64,000 nucleotides of DNA from an uncultured Muribaculaceae bacterium (GTDB lineage Bacteria > Bacteroidota > Bacteroidia > Bacteroidales > Muribaculaceae), in assembly GCA_910585285.1 (NCBI GenBank), contig CAJUDL010000016.1:8135-72134 (forward strand). The letters are read 5' to 3'. Each line of letters opens with the position of its first letter. Position 1 is the first letter of the stretch. A model generated the notes under the pieces. The model was not told the origin of the DNA, did not search any database, and saw only the letters and a list, made by a program, of their open reading frames with translations. The translations under genes were made by a program, and so were the position numbers. This document shows, piece after piece, positions 36,757-46,459 of the stretch.

Positions 36757-39345
36757 ATGAAATTGAAATTATCGATTGCGGTCGTTCCGATAACGGTTAT
36801 AATGTTATGCGGATTCAACCGACCTGGAAAGACTGTAGGTTTTCTTACAGAATCCTTGAATGACAGCCTATGGCAGAAATCAGTATGGATTTCGGCTTCT
36901 GACGCAGCAGCCGTGGAGGATCGAATAGAAGGAAGTAATGAACGTGCAGCTGATGGCGCAAGCTGGTTTCTTTCCGATATCACGAACGCCAGGAAGGTTG
37001 TGTCTGCCAAATGGATGACCTCCGCACTTGGAGTATATCATCTATTTGTGAACGGCAATGCCATCGGTGCGGAAGCCCTTAAACCCGGATTTACCCATTG
37101 GCAAAAAACAAAACGTTCGTTCACATATAATCTGGATGGGGTGTTTTTGAAAGATAGGGGTGCCGTCAATCACATTGCTGCGCAAGTTACACCGGGATGG
37201 TGGGCAGATAAGATAATCTCTCCGGCAGGAGCTGTCGGCATGAGAGGCAAGAAGCCTGCGTTTCGCGGAGTGATTGAACTTGTGTATGACGATGGCACAA
37301 AAGAATATTTTTGCACCAATACCACCGACTGGAGAGCCGGTGTAGGTGGACCGGTGAAGCATGCCGCCATTTTTGACGGAGAGGATTATGATGCACGGGT
37401 GCCTGTGCCAACGGATAAGTCGTCTTTTGTAATGCCGGAAATCAATACTGAGTTTCAGGGCGAGATTCTTCCATCGGAGGGTGGTGAGGTCTATTACCGT
37501 TACGACCTAACCATGAAACCGAAAGAGGTTTACGTGTGGAATGGTATTGTCGGAGCCGATTCCGTGCATCATGGCAAGGTGAAGGTTTTGCGCCGCTATG
37601 CAGAGGGGAAGAAAATAAAACTTCACAAAGGGGAGACGCTGGTGGTGGATTTTGGTCAGAACGCAGCGGCAGTTCCGGTGTTTGGTTTCAAAGCATCAAG
37701 AGGGGTGACGCTTGAGTGTCGTCCCGGGGAGATTCTTAACGATGGCAACGGCGCATTCTCCCGCGGCATGGATGGTCCGGAAGGAAGTGTGCACAGAAAT
37801 AATCTGCGCGCACGTCTTCTTGGAATCCGCATGAAATACACATTTGCTGATTCCAAGCCTGTGGGTTATATGCCGGAATGCACATTCTTTGGCTATCGTT
37901 ATTTGTCTGTTACTGCCGATGGGGATGTGGAGATAAGCTCACTCGAATCGCTGCCCGTGTCATCTGTGGCACAGTGTCATGAGACCGGCAGGATAGTAAC
38001 GGGAAATGATATGGTGAACCGTCTTATCTCAAACACCTATTGGGGCATGTTGTCGAATTATCTGTCGGTGCCCACAGACTGTCCGCAGCGCGACGAACGC
38101 CTCGGGTGGATGGCAGACACGCAGGTATTTGCCGAAACAGGTACTTTCTTTGCCAACACATCGCGTTTTTTCCATAAATGGCTGCGAGATGTGCGCGACA
38201 CCCAGCGGCTCAGCGGAGCTTATGCCGGCGTTGCTCCGGAGGCGCAATACGGAAGCGATGAAATCATGCGCTTCGGATGGTCAGATGCCGGAATAATAGT
38301 GCCGTGGGTGGTATGGAAACAGTTTGATGACAAAAACATCGTGAATGAACACTGGGAATCGATGGAGAAATATATGGATCATGTCGCTGCATATGATTAT
38401 GACCATTGCCGTCTGGCTCCGGAGAATGCAAATTATGAATGGGGCGACTGGCTGAGTTACGAACCTCTGGAAAGTTTCAGTTTAAAACATACCGGAATTG
38501 ATTGTAACGGCAACAGATACGTGCTCCCTGAGGCTATCAGCTATTGGAACTATCTGTGCGCATGCTATTGGGTGATGGATTCAAGAATGATGGCAGACAT
38601 GGCGCGTGCCACAGGTCGCAATGCCACTAAGTATGAGGAGATGGAGCAACGTGCCCGATGCCGCATAGCCGATAATTTCATTGATGAGTGCGGTCGGTTT
38701 ACAAATCCCGTATTAAATAGCATGCAGACCCCTGCGCTTTTCGCTCTTTATAACAGACTTGTTAAGGGAAAGGCTAGGGAGGAGATGAAAGCCCGTTTAC
38801 GTAAAAATTTCGAGGAACATGGCAATACGTTACAGACCGGTTTCCTGGGCACGTCTATACTTATGTCTACACTTTCGGACAATGGAATGACTGACATTGC
38901 ATATGAACTTTTGCTCCAGCACAAACATCCCAGTTGGTTCTATTCCATCGACAACGGGGCTACAACCATGTGGGAGCGTTGGAATTCATACACCAAAGAA
39001 CATGGCATGGGACCGCAGTCTATGAATAGTTTCAATCATTACGCCTACGGGTCGGTGTGCGGATGGATTTGGAAAACCATGGCAGGTATCAGTGCCGACA
39101 CGAATAATCCTGGTTTCCGCAACATCGTGATGAAGCCGGTGCCTGACCGCCGCATCGGTTTCATTGATGCCGAGTATCCTACGAAGCACGGTGTGGTGAA
39201 GAGCGCATGGAAATATGAGGGCGATCTTTGGAAATGGGATTTCACAGTGCCTGAAGGGTGTTCTGCCGATGTATCGCTTCCAGGCTCTAAAGAAACTGTT
39301 TCGTATCCTTCAGGATCTTATCATGTGGAACTGAATCTTCCTTAA
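36757..39345 (+). CDS. GH78 alpha-L-rhamnosidase
   Basis: About 862 residues; I start at the ATG at 36757 rather than a TTG two codons upstream. A short signal sequence contains a possible atypical lipobox (IMLC). An N-terminal beta domain has the substrate-binding NGNAIGAEALKPGFTHW segment. The (alpha/alpha)6 catalytic domain carries DCPQRDERLGWMADTQVF near 440, with the general acid. A WERWNSY motif comes later, then a C-terminal beta domain. The enzyme cuts terminal alpha-L-rhamnose. The neighbouring rhamnose operon fits that product directly. Confidence 0.92.
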   Translation: MKLKLSIAVVPITVIMLCGFNRPGKTVGFLTESLNDSLWQKSVWISASDAAAVEDRIEGSNERAADGASWFLSDITNARKVVSAKWMTSALGVYHLFVNGNAIGAEALKPGFTHWQKTKRSFTYNLDGVFLKDRGAVNHIAAQVTPGWWADKIISPAGAVGMRGKKPAFRGVIELVYDDGTKEYFCTNTTDWRAGVGGPVKHAAIFDGEDYDARVPVPTDKSSFVMPEINTEFQGEILPSEGGEVYYRYDLTMKPKEVYVWNGIVGADSVHHGKVKVLRRYAEGKKIKLHKGETLVVDFGQNAAAVPVFGFKASRGVTLECRPGEILNDGNGAFSRGMDGPEGSVHRNNLRARLLGIRMKYTFADSKPVGYMPECTFFGYRYLSVTADGDVEISSLESLPVSSVAQCHETGRIVTGNDMVNRLISNTYWGMLSNYLSVPTDCPQRDERLGWMADTQVFAETGTFFANTSRFFHKWLRDVRDTQRLSGAYAGVAPEAQYGSDEIMRFGWSDAGIIVPWVVWKQFDDKNIVNEHWESMEKYMDHVAAYDYDHCRLAPENANYEWGDWLSYEPLESFSLKHTGIDCNGNRYVLPEAISYWNYLCACYWVMDSRMMADMARATGRNATKYEEMEQRARCRIADNFIDECGRFTNPVLNSMQTPALFALYNRLVKGKAREEMKARLRKNFEEHGNTLQTGFLGTSILMSTLSDNGMTDIAYELLLQHKHPSWFYSIDNGATTMWERWNSYTKEHGMGPQSMNSFNHYAYGSVCGWIWKTMAGISADTNNPGFRNIVMKPVPDRRIGFIDAEYPTKHGVVKSAWKYEGDLWKWDFTVPEGCSADVSLPGSKETVSYPSGSYHVELNLP

Positions 39346-39364
39346 TCATTGACAATAAACACTT

Positions 39365-41185
39365 ATGAAACTGCATACTATTTTTATCTTGACATCGCTC
39401 TGTATCGCCTTAAATGCTGAGGCATGGAATCCGGTTGGCGACGGGATGCTCACTCAATGGGGTGAGAGTCTCGATCCCGCGAAAGTGCATCAGGAATATC
39501 CGCGCCCGCAGATGAAACGCGGAGAATGGCTTAACCTCAATGGATTGTGGGAATATGCTATCATTCAAAGAAATGCTGTGGAACCGGCGTCGTATGATGG
39601 CGAGATTTTGGTTCCCTTTTCACCCCAGTCGGCTCTTTCGGGTGTGGGTCGAGATGTTACCGCAAATGAGGAAATATGCTACCGCCGCTCGTTTCGTATT
39701 CCTCATGGATGGAAAGGGAAAAGGATTCTGCTAAATTTCGGAGCTGTCGATTGGCAGGCAGAGGTCTGGCTAAATGGAGTGAAGGTGGGCTCCCACACAG
39801 GTGGATACACACCTTTCACATTTGATGTTACCCCTGCTCTTGGTGATGGGGATAACATATTAATTGTCAAAGTCTGGGATCCAGGGCAGTCGGTGAAGCA
39901 TCCTATAGGGAAACAGCACGATAAAGCCGAGACTATATGGTACACTAACCAAAGTGGCATATGGCAGACTGTATGGTTGGAACCGGTGTCGGCGGCACAT
40001 ATCACGCGGCTCAAACTCACACCGGACCTCAACCGAAAGTTACTTTCAATCGAGGCGTTATCCTCAGTAGTGCCAGATGCATTGGTTGAGGTAACGCTTA
40101 TCGATGGGGGAGGACGAAGAATCTCGGCTAAAGGTTATGCAAATATTCCGTTTGAGTTGGCGATGCCGGAATGGGCGGAGCTTTGGTCGCCCGATAATCC
40201 GAAGCTCTATTCGCTTGAGGTGAAGTTGTTGTTGAATGGAAAGGTCGTTGATAAGGTGGATTCATATACGGCGTTCCGCAAGTTCTCCATAGCGAAGTGC
40301 GACAATGGGAATGTCCGTTTGATGCTAAATGACAGACCCTTATTCCATTTTGGACTGTTGGATCAGGGATGGTGGCCAGACGGATTATATACTGCTCCGT
40401 CGGATGAAGCTCTGCGCTATGACCTTGAGAAGACTAAGGAGTGGGGGTTCAATATGGTGCGTAAGCATATCAAGGTAGAGCCTGCCACCTGGTACGCGCA
40501 TTGCGATAGTCTGGGGTTGATTGTGTGGCAGGATATGCCAAGCATCGATGGGTTTCCCCCTGCCGGAGTATGGGATATGCCTCGCTATAAGATTGGACCT
40601 GAAATGGAGTATTCCGAGTGGGAGAAGGAAAATTACTATAAGGAATGGGGAGAGATAATAGATTTAGTGTATAATTCCCCATCGGTTGGGGTTTATGTGC
40701 CTTTCAATGAGGCGTGGGGGCAGTTCGACACAGTCAAGACAACCGAATGGACCAAGGTCTATGACCCGACGAGACTTGTCAATCCTGCGAGCGGTGGTAA
40801 TAATTTCCCTGTCGGTGACATTTTGGACTGGCATCATTATCCGGACCCGGTGATGTTCGCCCGCGATCCCGACCGCGCCAATGTGGTGGGGGAGTATGGT
40901 GGACTCGGTCTTGTAGTGCCGGGACACCGGTGGAACAATGGAGAGATTTTTCAGTATGCCGGTTTTGCGGATAGCGATGCGCTCTGCGATGAGTATGAGG
41001 TGCAGGCAGAAAATCTGCTGCGACTCGTTCAACAGGGAATCAGTGCTGGTGTCTATACGCAGACGACAGATGTCGAGAATGAAATCAATGGTCTGATGAC
41101 ATACGACCGCAAGGTGGTGAAAATAGATGAGCAGAGGATTCGTCGCATCAACCGTCGCATAGTTTCCTGTCTGAATGATAAATAA
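39365..41185 (+). CDS. GH2-family glycoside hydrolase
   Basis: A 606-residue GH2 protein with a signal peptide (about 1-21). The jelly-roll sugar-binding domain has CYRRSFRIP and VDWQAEVWLNGVKVGSHTGGY. An Ig-like domain and a TIM barrel follow. The likely acid/base is Glu in VPFNEAWGQF near 448, and the likely nucleophile is Glu in VVGEYGGLG near 508. It lacks the extra C-terminal domains of large beta-galactosidases. Specificity (beta-galactoside, -glucuronide, -mannoside or other) cannot be read off. It follows GH78 by 19 bases. Confidence 0.88.
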   Translation: MKLHTIFILTSLCIALNAEAWNPVGDGMLTQWGESLDPAKVHQEYPRPQMKRGEWLNLNGLWEYAIIQRNAVEPASYDGEILVPFSPQSALSGVGRDVTANEEICYRRSFRIPHGWKGKRILLNFGAVDWQAEVWLNGVKVGSHTGGYTPFTFDVTPALGDGDNILIVKVWDPGQSVKHPIGKQHDKAETIWYTNQSGIWQTVWLEPVSAAHITRLKLTPDLNRKLLSIEALSSVVPDALVEVTLIDGGGRRISAKGYANIPFELAMPEWAELWSPDNPKLYSLEVKLLLNGKVVDKVDSYTAFRKFSIAKCDNGNVRLMLNDRPLFHFGLLDQGWWPDGLYTAPSDEALRYDLEKTKEWGFNMVRKHIKVEPATWYAHCDSLGLIVWQDMPSIDGFPPAGVWDMPRYKIGPEMEYSEWEKENYYKEWGEIIDLVYNSPSVGVYVPFNEAWGQFDTVKTTEWTKVYDPTRLVNPASGGNNFPVGDILDWHHYPDPVMFARDPDRANVVGEYGGLGLVVPGHRWNNGEIFQYAGFADSDALCDEYEVQAENLLRLVQQGISAGVYTQTTDVENEINGLMTYDRKVVKIDEQRIRRINRRIVSCLNDK

Positions 41186-41201
41186 ATTTGATTATTTGCA
41201 T

Positions 41202-42497
41202 ATGAGAATAATGACGGTTTCAATATTATTGCTGTTGACGGCAGCTTTCTCTTGCGCGTCTGAAAAAGGTTCGGTGCATGATTTTATTGTACGGACGATG
41301 CCTTTGTCTGTGCGTGTGTCCGAGTGTGATACTTTGGGACATTTCGCATTGCCAAAACCATACAGCGTGCCATGCGTGAAAGGCATATTTCAGGATCTTT
41401 TTTATTGGGATACGTATTTTACCAACGCGGGGTTGATTGCCGATAATAACCTTGAACAGGCACGAAACAATATTGAGTGCATAGCAGCGATGATTGAACG
41501 CTTGGGGTTCATGCCTAACGCAAGTCGCGTTGACATGATGCAGCGTTCTCAACCTCCCTACTTCGCACCTATGGTCGATGATTATTTCAGAGCAACCGGT
41601 GACACCGTTCTTGTAAGGAAGATGATGCCGGTCATAGCGAGGGAATATGAATTCTGGATGACGGAACGCATAGCTCCTAACGGCCTTAATCGTTATGGAC
41701 ATAATGCCGACAAAGAGTATCTTCTTACTTTTTTTTGCGATGTTTCGCCGAGGGTAGGTGTGGATCCGTCAAGACCGTATTCCGAGCCGAAACGGATAGA
41801 AATGAGTGGACATCTTCTCGCTGAAGCCGAGTCTGGATGGGATTTCAATGCCCGCTTTGAGCGTCGTTGTATGGATTATAATCCTGTGGACTTGAATTCG
41901 CTGCTCTATCTATATGAAATTCTAATGAGTGAATATAATGATATGGATGGAAAGGTTATGGAAGCCGGGAAATGGAAAGAACGAGCTCTAAGACGTAAGA
42001 ATCTTATGAACAAACTCATGAAGGATGAAAATGGAGTACTGCTCGACTATGATTATGTGAACCGCCATATTTCTCCGATATTTAGCGCAGCGTCATTTAT
42101 GCCGTTATGGGTTGGGTTGGCTGATGAGACGCAGGCTAAAACTACGGTTGTAAACCTTGGAAGACTGGAGTCTCGGAATGGTATTTATCCGTGTGAACCG
42201 GGATCGAGGGATGTGGCATACCAATGGGATTTTCCGAATTGTTGGAGTGCCTGTGTGCTAACAATAGTGCAAGGTCTCGATAGATATGGATATGGCGCGG
42301 ATGCTGATAGGATTGCGGATAAGTATATGGGCGCTATAGAGAAGATATATGCTGAGACCGGACAGCTTTGGGAGAAATATAACGCCGAGGAAGCTTCAGT
42401 CAATGTTAAGGATGAATATGAGATGCCCGGTGATTTTATGGGTTGGACAGCGGGCGTATACTCGGCTCTTCTGGCACGGAAGAAAAATTCTTCATAA
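41202..42497 (+). CDS. GH37 trehalase-like lipoprotein
   Basis: A 431-residue (alpha/alpha)6-barrel enzyme. I start at the ATG at 41202, which gives a lipoprotein signal (LLTAAFSC); an upstream in-frame start would overlap GH2. GH37 marks are GIFQDLFYWDTYF, the AESGWDFNARF segment with the catalytic Asp near 210, YQWDFPNCWSACV, and WEKYN near 389 with the likely catalytic base. GDFMGWTAGVY closes the protein. The usual product is glucose from alpha,alpha-trehalose, but a relative with other alpha-glucoside substrates is possible. Finding it within a rhamnosidase PUL is unusual in my experience. Confidence 0.82.
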   Translation: MRIMTVSILLLLTAAFSCASEKGSVHDFIVRTMPLSVRVSECDTLGHFALPKPYSVPCVKGIFQDLFYWDTYFTNAGLIADNNLEQARNNIECIAAMIERLGFMPNASRVDMMQRSQPPYFAPMVDDYFRATGDTVLVRKMMPVIAREYEFWMTERIAPNGLNRYGHNADKEYLLTFFCDVSPRVGVDPSRPYSEPKRIEMSGHLLAEAESGWDFNARFERRCMDYNPVDLNSLLYLYEILMSEYNDMDGKVMEAGKWKERALRRKNLMNKLMKDENGVLLDYDYVNRHISPIFSAASFMPLWVGLADETQAKTTVVNLGRLESRNGIYPCEPGSRDVAYQWDFPNCWSACVLTIVQGLDRYGYGADADRIADKYMGAIEKIYAETGQLWEKYNAEEASVNVKDEYEMPGDFMGWTAGVYSALLARKKNSS

Positions 42498-42542
42498 CAT
42501 ACATTTTTTGAGTGTCAAACGTGGATGTGAATCAAAAAAAGC

Positions 42543-42550
42543 TAATTTTG
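42543..42550 (+). promoter_or_regulatory. -7 box before rhaB
   Basis: TAATTTTG matches TAnnTTTG about 108 bases before the rhaB ATG. No TTTG lies at normal spacing, which fits a promoter that needs an activator, but that is inference. Confidence 0.5.
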
Positions 42551-42551
42551 T

Positions 42552-42573
42552 GATTATTTTTTATAAAATAATC
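42552..42573. promoter_or_regulatory. Palindromic operator or leader hairpin before rhaB
   Basis: Perfect 9-bp arms GATTATTTT (42552-42560) and AAAATAATC (42565-42573) around TTAT start just after the -7 box. The position suits an operator for a sugar-responsive regulator. A weak AT-rich RNA hairpin is the alternative. Confidence 0.5.
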
Positions 42574-42657
42574 CGTCATATATTTATGATTCAACTTTCA
42601 TGATTGTAAATTTATAAATTTAATTGCGTTTTGCGTGATTTATGGAAACCTTGAAGC

Positions 42658-44097
42658 ATGAAAACAAAATTCTTTATAGCCTTTGATCTTGGTGCCACGA
42701 GCGGACGCTCCGTTTTAGGAGAACTGACGGAGGAGGGAAAACTCACCATGAAGGAACTGACGCGCTTCCCAAACCGGATGATGCCGCTTGACGGTCATCT
42801 TCATTGGAACATCTATTCTCTGTATGAGGAACTGAAACGCGGACTGCGTGAGGTCACCGGTCTGGGTATCACACCAGCCTCTATAGGTATTGACACATGG
42901 GGCGTGGATTATGTGTGCGTTGCCCCAGACGGATCAATCATAGGATTGCCCTATGCTTATCGCGACATTCAGACCATCGGTGCTGATGGACGTTTCTTTG
43001 AGAATGTGATGTCGGCATCCGAACTTTACCGCCGCACCGGCATACAGCACATGGGCTTCAACACAGTGTTCCAGCTCAATGAGCACCGCAATGATTTCGG
43101 TCATCTCAACGCATCGAAGTTCGTATTCCTGCCTGATGCTCTTGCCTATATGCTCACCGGGAATATAGTCACTGAATATACAATCGCGTCTACGGGTTCA
43201 ATAGTGAATGCCGCAGCGCGGCAGCTCGATGTGGAAATACTCGCCGCTGTCGGAACAGAGCCTTCCAAGTTCGGACCGATGGTTGACCCCGGTCATGTGA
43301 TAGGCAATCTGAAACCTGAGATTGCCGAAGAAACAGGTTTAGGAACAATACCGATTGTGGCAGTAGCCGGACACGACACCGCCTCGGCAGTCGCCGCCAT
43401 CCCCGCTACAGACCGCAACTTCGCCTATCTCAGCAGCGGCACGTGGTCGCTGATGGGTATTGAGACGTATGCACCGGTCATTAACGAAACCACCGAAAAA
43501 TACAACATCACCAATGAGGGAGGAGTGGAAGGCACCACACGGCTTCTAAAGAACATCACCGGCATGTGGATTGTGGAGCAGTGTCTCAGGCAGTGGAAGT
43601 CAGAAGGTACAGACTATACATATCCGCAGATGGTAGAATTGGCTGAGAATTCCAAGGCTGTCTGCATCATAGATCCCGATGACAGTTCCTTTACCGCTCC
43701 TGCTAACATGCTTATCGCCATAGACGATTACTGTCGGGCAACAAACCAGTCTGTTCCTGCAACCCACGGAGAATACCTACGCTCGATTTTCGAGAGCCTT
43801 GCACGGACATACGCCAAGACCCTCGACATATTCCGCGGACTGTCGGAATATCCGATAGAACGCCTGCATGTAATAGGGGGAGGCTCCCGCAACGCCTTCC
43901 TCAATCAGCTGACAGCCGACGCCTGCGGCATACCTGTCATTGCCGGACCGGCGGAAGCCACTGCCCTCGGCAACATAATGATCCAGGCAATTGCATCCGG
44001 CGCGGTTAAGGATCTTGCGGAAATGCGCAGGATCATCGCCGGAAATATTGAGACTGTAACCTATTATCCAAAGAATCATAATACCAAAACCAAATAA
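42658..44097 (+). CDS. rhaB: Rhamnulokinase
   Basis: A 479-residue FGGY-family sugar kinase. It has an N-terminal ATPase motif (FDLGATSGRSVLGEL), SIGIDTWGVDYVC, LPDALAYMLTG, GHDTASAVAAIP with YLSSGTWSLMG, and LHVIGGGSRNAFLNQ. These match RhaB rather than glycerol or xylulose kinases. It phosphorylates L-rhamnulose in the cytoplasm. It is first in rhaB-rhaA-rhaT-rhaD, two bases before rhaA, and directly downstream of the PUL hydrolases. Confidence 0.93.
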   Translation: MKTKFFIAFDLGATSGRSVLGELTEEGKLTMKELTRFPNRMMPLDGHLHWNIYSLYEELKRGLREVTGLGITPASIGIDTWGVDYVCVAPDGSIIGLPYAYRDIQTIGADGRFFENVMSASELYRRTGIQHMGFNTVFQLNEHRNDFGHLNASKFVFLPDALAYMLTGNIVTEYTIASTGSIVNAAARQLDVEILAAVGTEPSKFGPMVDPGHVIGNLKPEIAEETGLGTIPIVAVAGHDTASAVAAIPATDRNFAYLSSGTWSLMGIETYAPVINETTEKYNITNEGGVEGTTRLLKNITGMWIVEQCLRQWKSEGTDYTYPQMVELAENSKAVCIIDPDDSSFTAPANMLIAIDDYCRATNQSVPATHGEYLRSIFESLARTYAKTLDIFRGLSEYPIERLHVIGGGSRNAFLNQLTADACGIPVIAGPAEATALGNIMIQAIASGAVKDLAEMRRIIAGNIETVTYYPKNHNTKTK

Positions 44098-44099
44098 TC

Positions 44100-45353
44100 A
44101 TGAAAGAAGAAACAATCCGCAAGGCGTACGAAATAGCAAAGGAACGCTATGCAGCTATCGGAGTTGACACCGACAAGGTTCTCGCACAGATGCAGGACTT
44201 CCACCTGAGCATGCACTGCTGGCAGGCAGACGATGTAACCGGTTTCGAGAAACGGGAAGGCGGTCTGACCGGAGGCATACAGGTCAACGGCAACTATCCC
44301 GGCAAAGCCCGAAACATCAAGGAGCTTCGCGATGACATTCTCTACGCCATGTCGCTAATTCCCGGCAAACACCGTCTCAACCTCCACGAAATCTATGGCG
44401 ACTTTCAAGGTAAGTTCGTTGACCGGGATGAGGTGACACCCGAATATTTCGAGAGCTGGATTCAGTGGGGCAAAGAGAATAACATCAAGCTCGACTTCAA
44501 CTCCACTTCTTTCTCTCACTCCAAGAGCGGTGACCTCAGTCTCTCAAATCCCGACAAAGGGATCCGCGATTTCTGGATCGAACATTCGAAGCGTTGCCGC
44601 GCCATCTCTCAGGCTATCGGCGAGGCGCAGCAGGATCCCTGCATCATGAACACATGGGTGCATGACGGCAGTAAGGACATCACCGTCAACCGCTACATGT
44701 ACCGCGAACTGCTCAAAGACTCCCTCGACCAGATCTTCGAGCACCGCTACGACTGGATGAAGGACTGCGTGGAGAGCAAGGTCTTCGGCATCGGTCTGGA
44801 AAGCTACACCGTAGGCAGCAACGACTTTTACACCGCATATGCCTCCAAACGCGACATGATGATAACCCTTGACACCGGACATTTCCATCCCACAGAGAGC
44901 GTAGCCGACAAGGTATCCGCAATGCTCCTGTTCGTGCCCGAGCTGATGCTTCATGTATCGCGCCCCGTCCGCTGGGATTCCGACCACGTCACCATCATGG
45001 ACGACCCCACGATGGACCTTTTCAGCGAGATAGTCCGTGCCGGCGCACTGAACCGTGTGCACTACGGACTCGACTATTTCGATGGAACCCTCAATCGTAT
45101 CGGCGCATATGTCATAGGCAGCCGTGCCGCCCAGAAATGTATGCTTCGTGCTCTTCTCGAACCGATCGAAACCCTGCGCAATTACGAACTTGCTGACAAG
45201 AAGTTCCAGCGTCTTGCCCTTCTCGAAGAGTGTAAGAACCTTCCGTGGAACGCTGTCTACGACATGTTCTGTCTGAAGAACAACGTCCCCGTAGGCGAGA
45301 CATTCATTCCCGAGGTTGAGAAATACGAGGCAGAGGTAACATCACGTAGATAG
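44100..45353 (+). CDS. rhaA: L-rhamnose isomerase
   Basis: A 417-residue protein of family length. Diagnostic stretches are MHCWQADDVTGFE, LNLHEIYGDF, LDFNSTSFSH, WVHDGSKD, GIGLESYTVGSNDFY and ITLDTGHFHPTE. They provide the metal-binding Glu, Asp and His residues of the TIM barrel. It interconverts L-rhamnose and L-rhamnulose. It is separated from rhaT by a heptamer-phased repeat beginning at its stop codon. Confidence 0.95.
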   Translation: MKEETIRKAYEIAKERYAAIGVDTDKVLAQMQDFHLSMHCWQADDVTGFEKREGGLTGGIQVNGNYPGKARNIKELRDDILYAMSLIPGKHRLNLHEIYGDFQGKFVDRDEVTPEYFESWIQWGKENNIKLDFNSTSFSHSKSGDLSLSNPDKGIRDFWIEHSKRCRAISQAIGEAQQDPCIMNTWVHDGSKDITVNRYMYRELLKDSLDQIFEHRYDWMKDCVESKVFGIGLESYTVGSNDFYTAYASKRDMMITLDTGHFHPTESVADKVSAMLLFVPELMLHVSRPVRWDSDHVTIMDDPTMDLFSEIVRAGALNRVHYGLDYFDGTLNRIGAYVIGSRAAQKCMLRALLEPIETLRNYELADKKFQRLALLEECKNLPWNAVYDMFCLKNNVPVGETFIPEVEKYEAEVTSRR

Positions 45354-45468
45354 TTTTTAGTTGAAAGTTAGGGTTTAAAGTTTAGATAATTGTTCTTCTT
45401 TGAGCATGGATTTACGATAAGCGCGAAGCAGAATTATTATCTAAATTTTAAACTAAAACCATAAACCA
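45351..45468. repeat. Heptamer-phased palindrome, rhaA-rhaT gap (family C)
   Basis: Left arm: about six 7-base units centred on AGTTnnn and GTTTnnn (45351-45392), starting on the rhaA stop codon. Right arm: four units of the form CTAAAnn or AAACCnn (45441-45468), ending two bases before the rhaT ATG. The arms are complementary over about 20 bases. Confidence 0.75.
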
Positions 45469-45469
45469 A

Positions 45470-46459
45470 ATGATAATAATCGGATTATTAATCATCGCAA
45501 TCGGAAGCTTTTGTCAATCAAGTAGCTATGTGCCGATTAAACGCGTAAAAGACTGGAGCTGGGAGAGCTTCTGGCTTGTTCAGGGCGTCTTTGCATGGCT
45601 GGTGTTTCCGCTGTTGGGCGCACTCTTGGCTGTTCCATCGGGTCATACACTGATGGAGGCATACAGCGAGAACCCTACTGATGCATTGCTCGCCATACTC
45701 TTCGGAGTTCTGTGGGGTATCGGCGGTCTGACATTTGGTCTGTCGATGCGCTATCTTGGCGTGGCTCTCGGACAGTCGATATCGCTGGGCACATGTGCCG
45801 GTCTGGGAACTATACTGACTCCGTTGTTTTTGGGAAAACCGGGCGACCTCACAATGCCTGTGATTGTCGGCGTTGTCGTGACGCTGTTGGGGATTGCCAT
45901 CATCGGTATTGCCGGAAACATGAGGGCAAAGACAGCAGGCGAGACTGTAAAGGATTTTAACTTCGGCAAAGGGATAACCGTTGCGTTGATAGCCGGCGTG
46001 ATGAGCGCATGCTTCAGCATCGGTCTCGGTTTCGGGTCATCGCTCTGCTTCGAGGAAACACCCGAGATCTACCGCACCCTCCCAGCCACATTCCTCGTGA
46101 CACTCGGAGGCTTCTTCACCAATGCCGTCTACTGCCTATGGCAGAACGGCAGGAACAAGACATTCTCAGACTACGGCAAGACCTCGCTGTATCTGAACAA
46201 TATCCTGTTCTGTGCCCTCGCCGGACTGCTGTGGTACAGCCAGTTCTTCGGTCTTGCCCTCGGCAAAGGCTTCCTTGTAAACTCTGCAACATTGCTGACA
46301 TTCTCATGGTGCATACTCATGTCTCTCAACGTAACATTCTCCAATGTCTGGGGTATAATACTGAAAGAGTGGCAGGGAACTACCTCCAAGACCAAAACTG
46401 TCCTTGTCGCAGGGCTTATAGTTTTAATCGTTTCATCATTCTTACCGCAAATAATATGA
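45470..46459 (+). CDS. rhaT: L-rhamnose-proton symporter
   Basis: A 329-residue, very hydrophobic protein with about ten membrane segments. RhaT-like stretches are SFCQSSSYVPIKRVKDWSWE, LWGIGGLTFGLSMRYLGVALG, SISLGTCAGLGTI and NVWGIILKEWQG. It imports L-rhamnose across the inner membrane. Its stop overlaps the rhaD ATG by four bases. Confidence 0.93.
   Translation: MIIIGLLIIAIGSFCQSSSYVPIKRVKDWSWESFWLVQGVFAWLVFPLLGALLAVPSGHTLMEAYSENPTDALLAILFGVLWGIGGLTFGLSMRYLGVALGQSISLGTCAGLGTILTPLFLGKPGDLTMPVIVGVVVTLLGIAIIGIAGNMRAKTAGETVKDFNFGKGITVALIAGVMSACFSIGLGFGSSLCFEETPEIYRTLPATFLVTLGGFFTNAVYCLWQNGRNKTFSDYGKTSLYLNNILFCALAGLLWYSQFFGLALGKGFLVNSATLLTFSWCILMSLNVTFSNVWGIILKEWQGTTSKTKTVLVAGLIVLIVSSFLPQII

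Noticed and set aside
41175..41201. Earlier start for the GH37 gene
   Set aside because: It would overlap GH2 and bury the lipoprotein signal peptide inside the protein.
46009..46455. Long N-terminal extension of the rhaD frame
   Set aside because: It is an arginine-rich out-of-frame reading of rhaT. RhaD has normal length from the ATG at 46456, which also forms an ATGA overlap.
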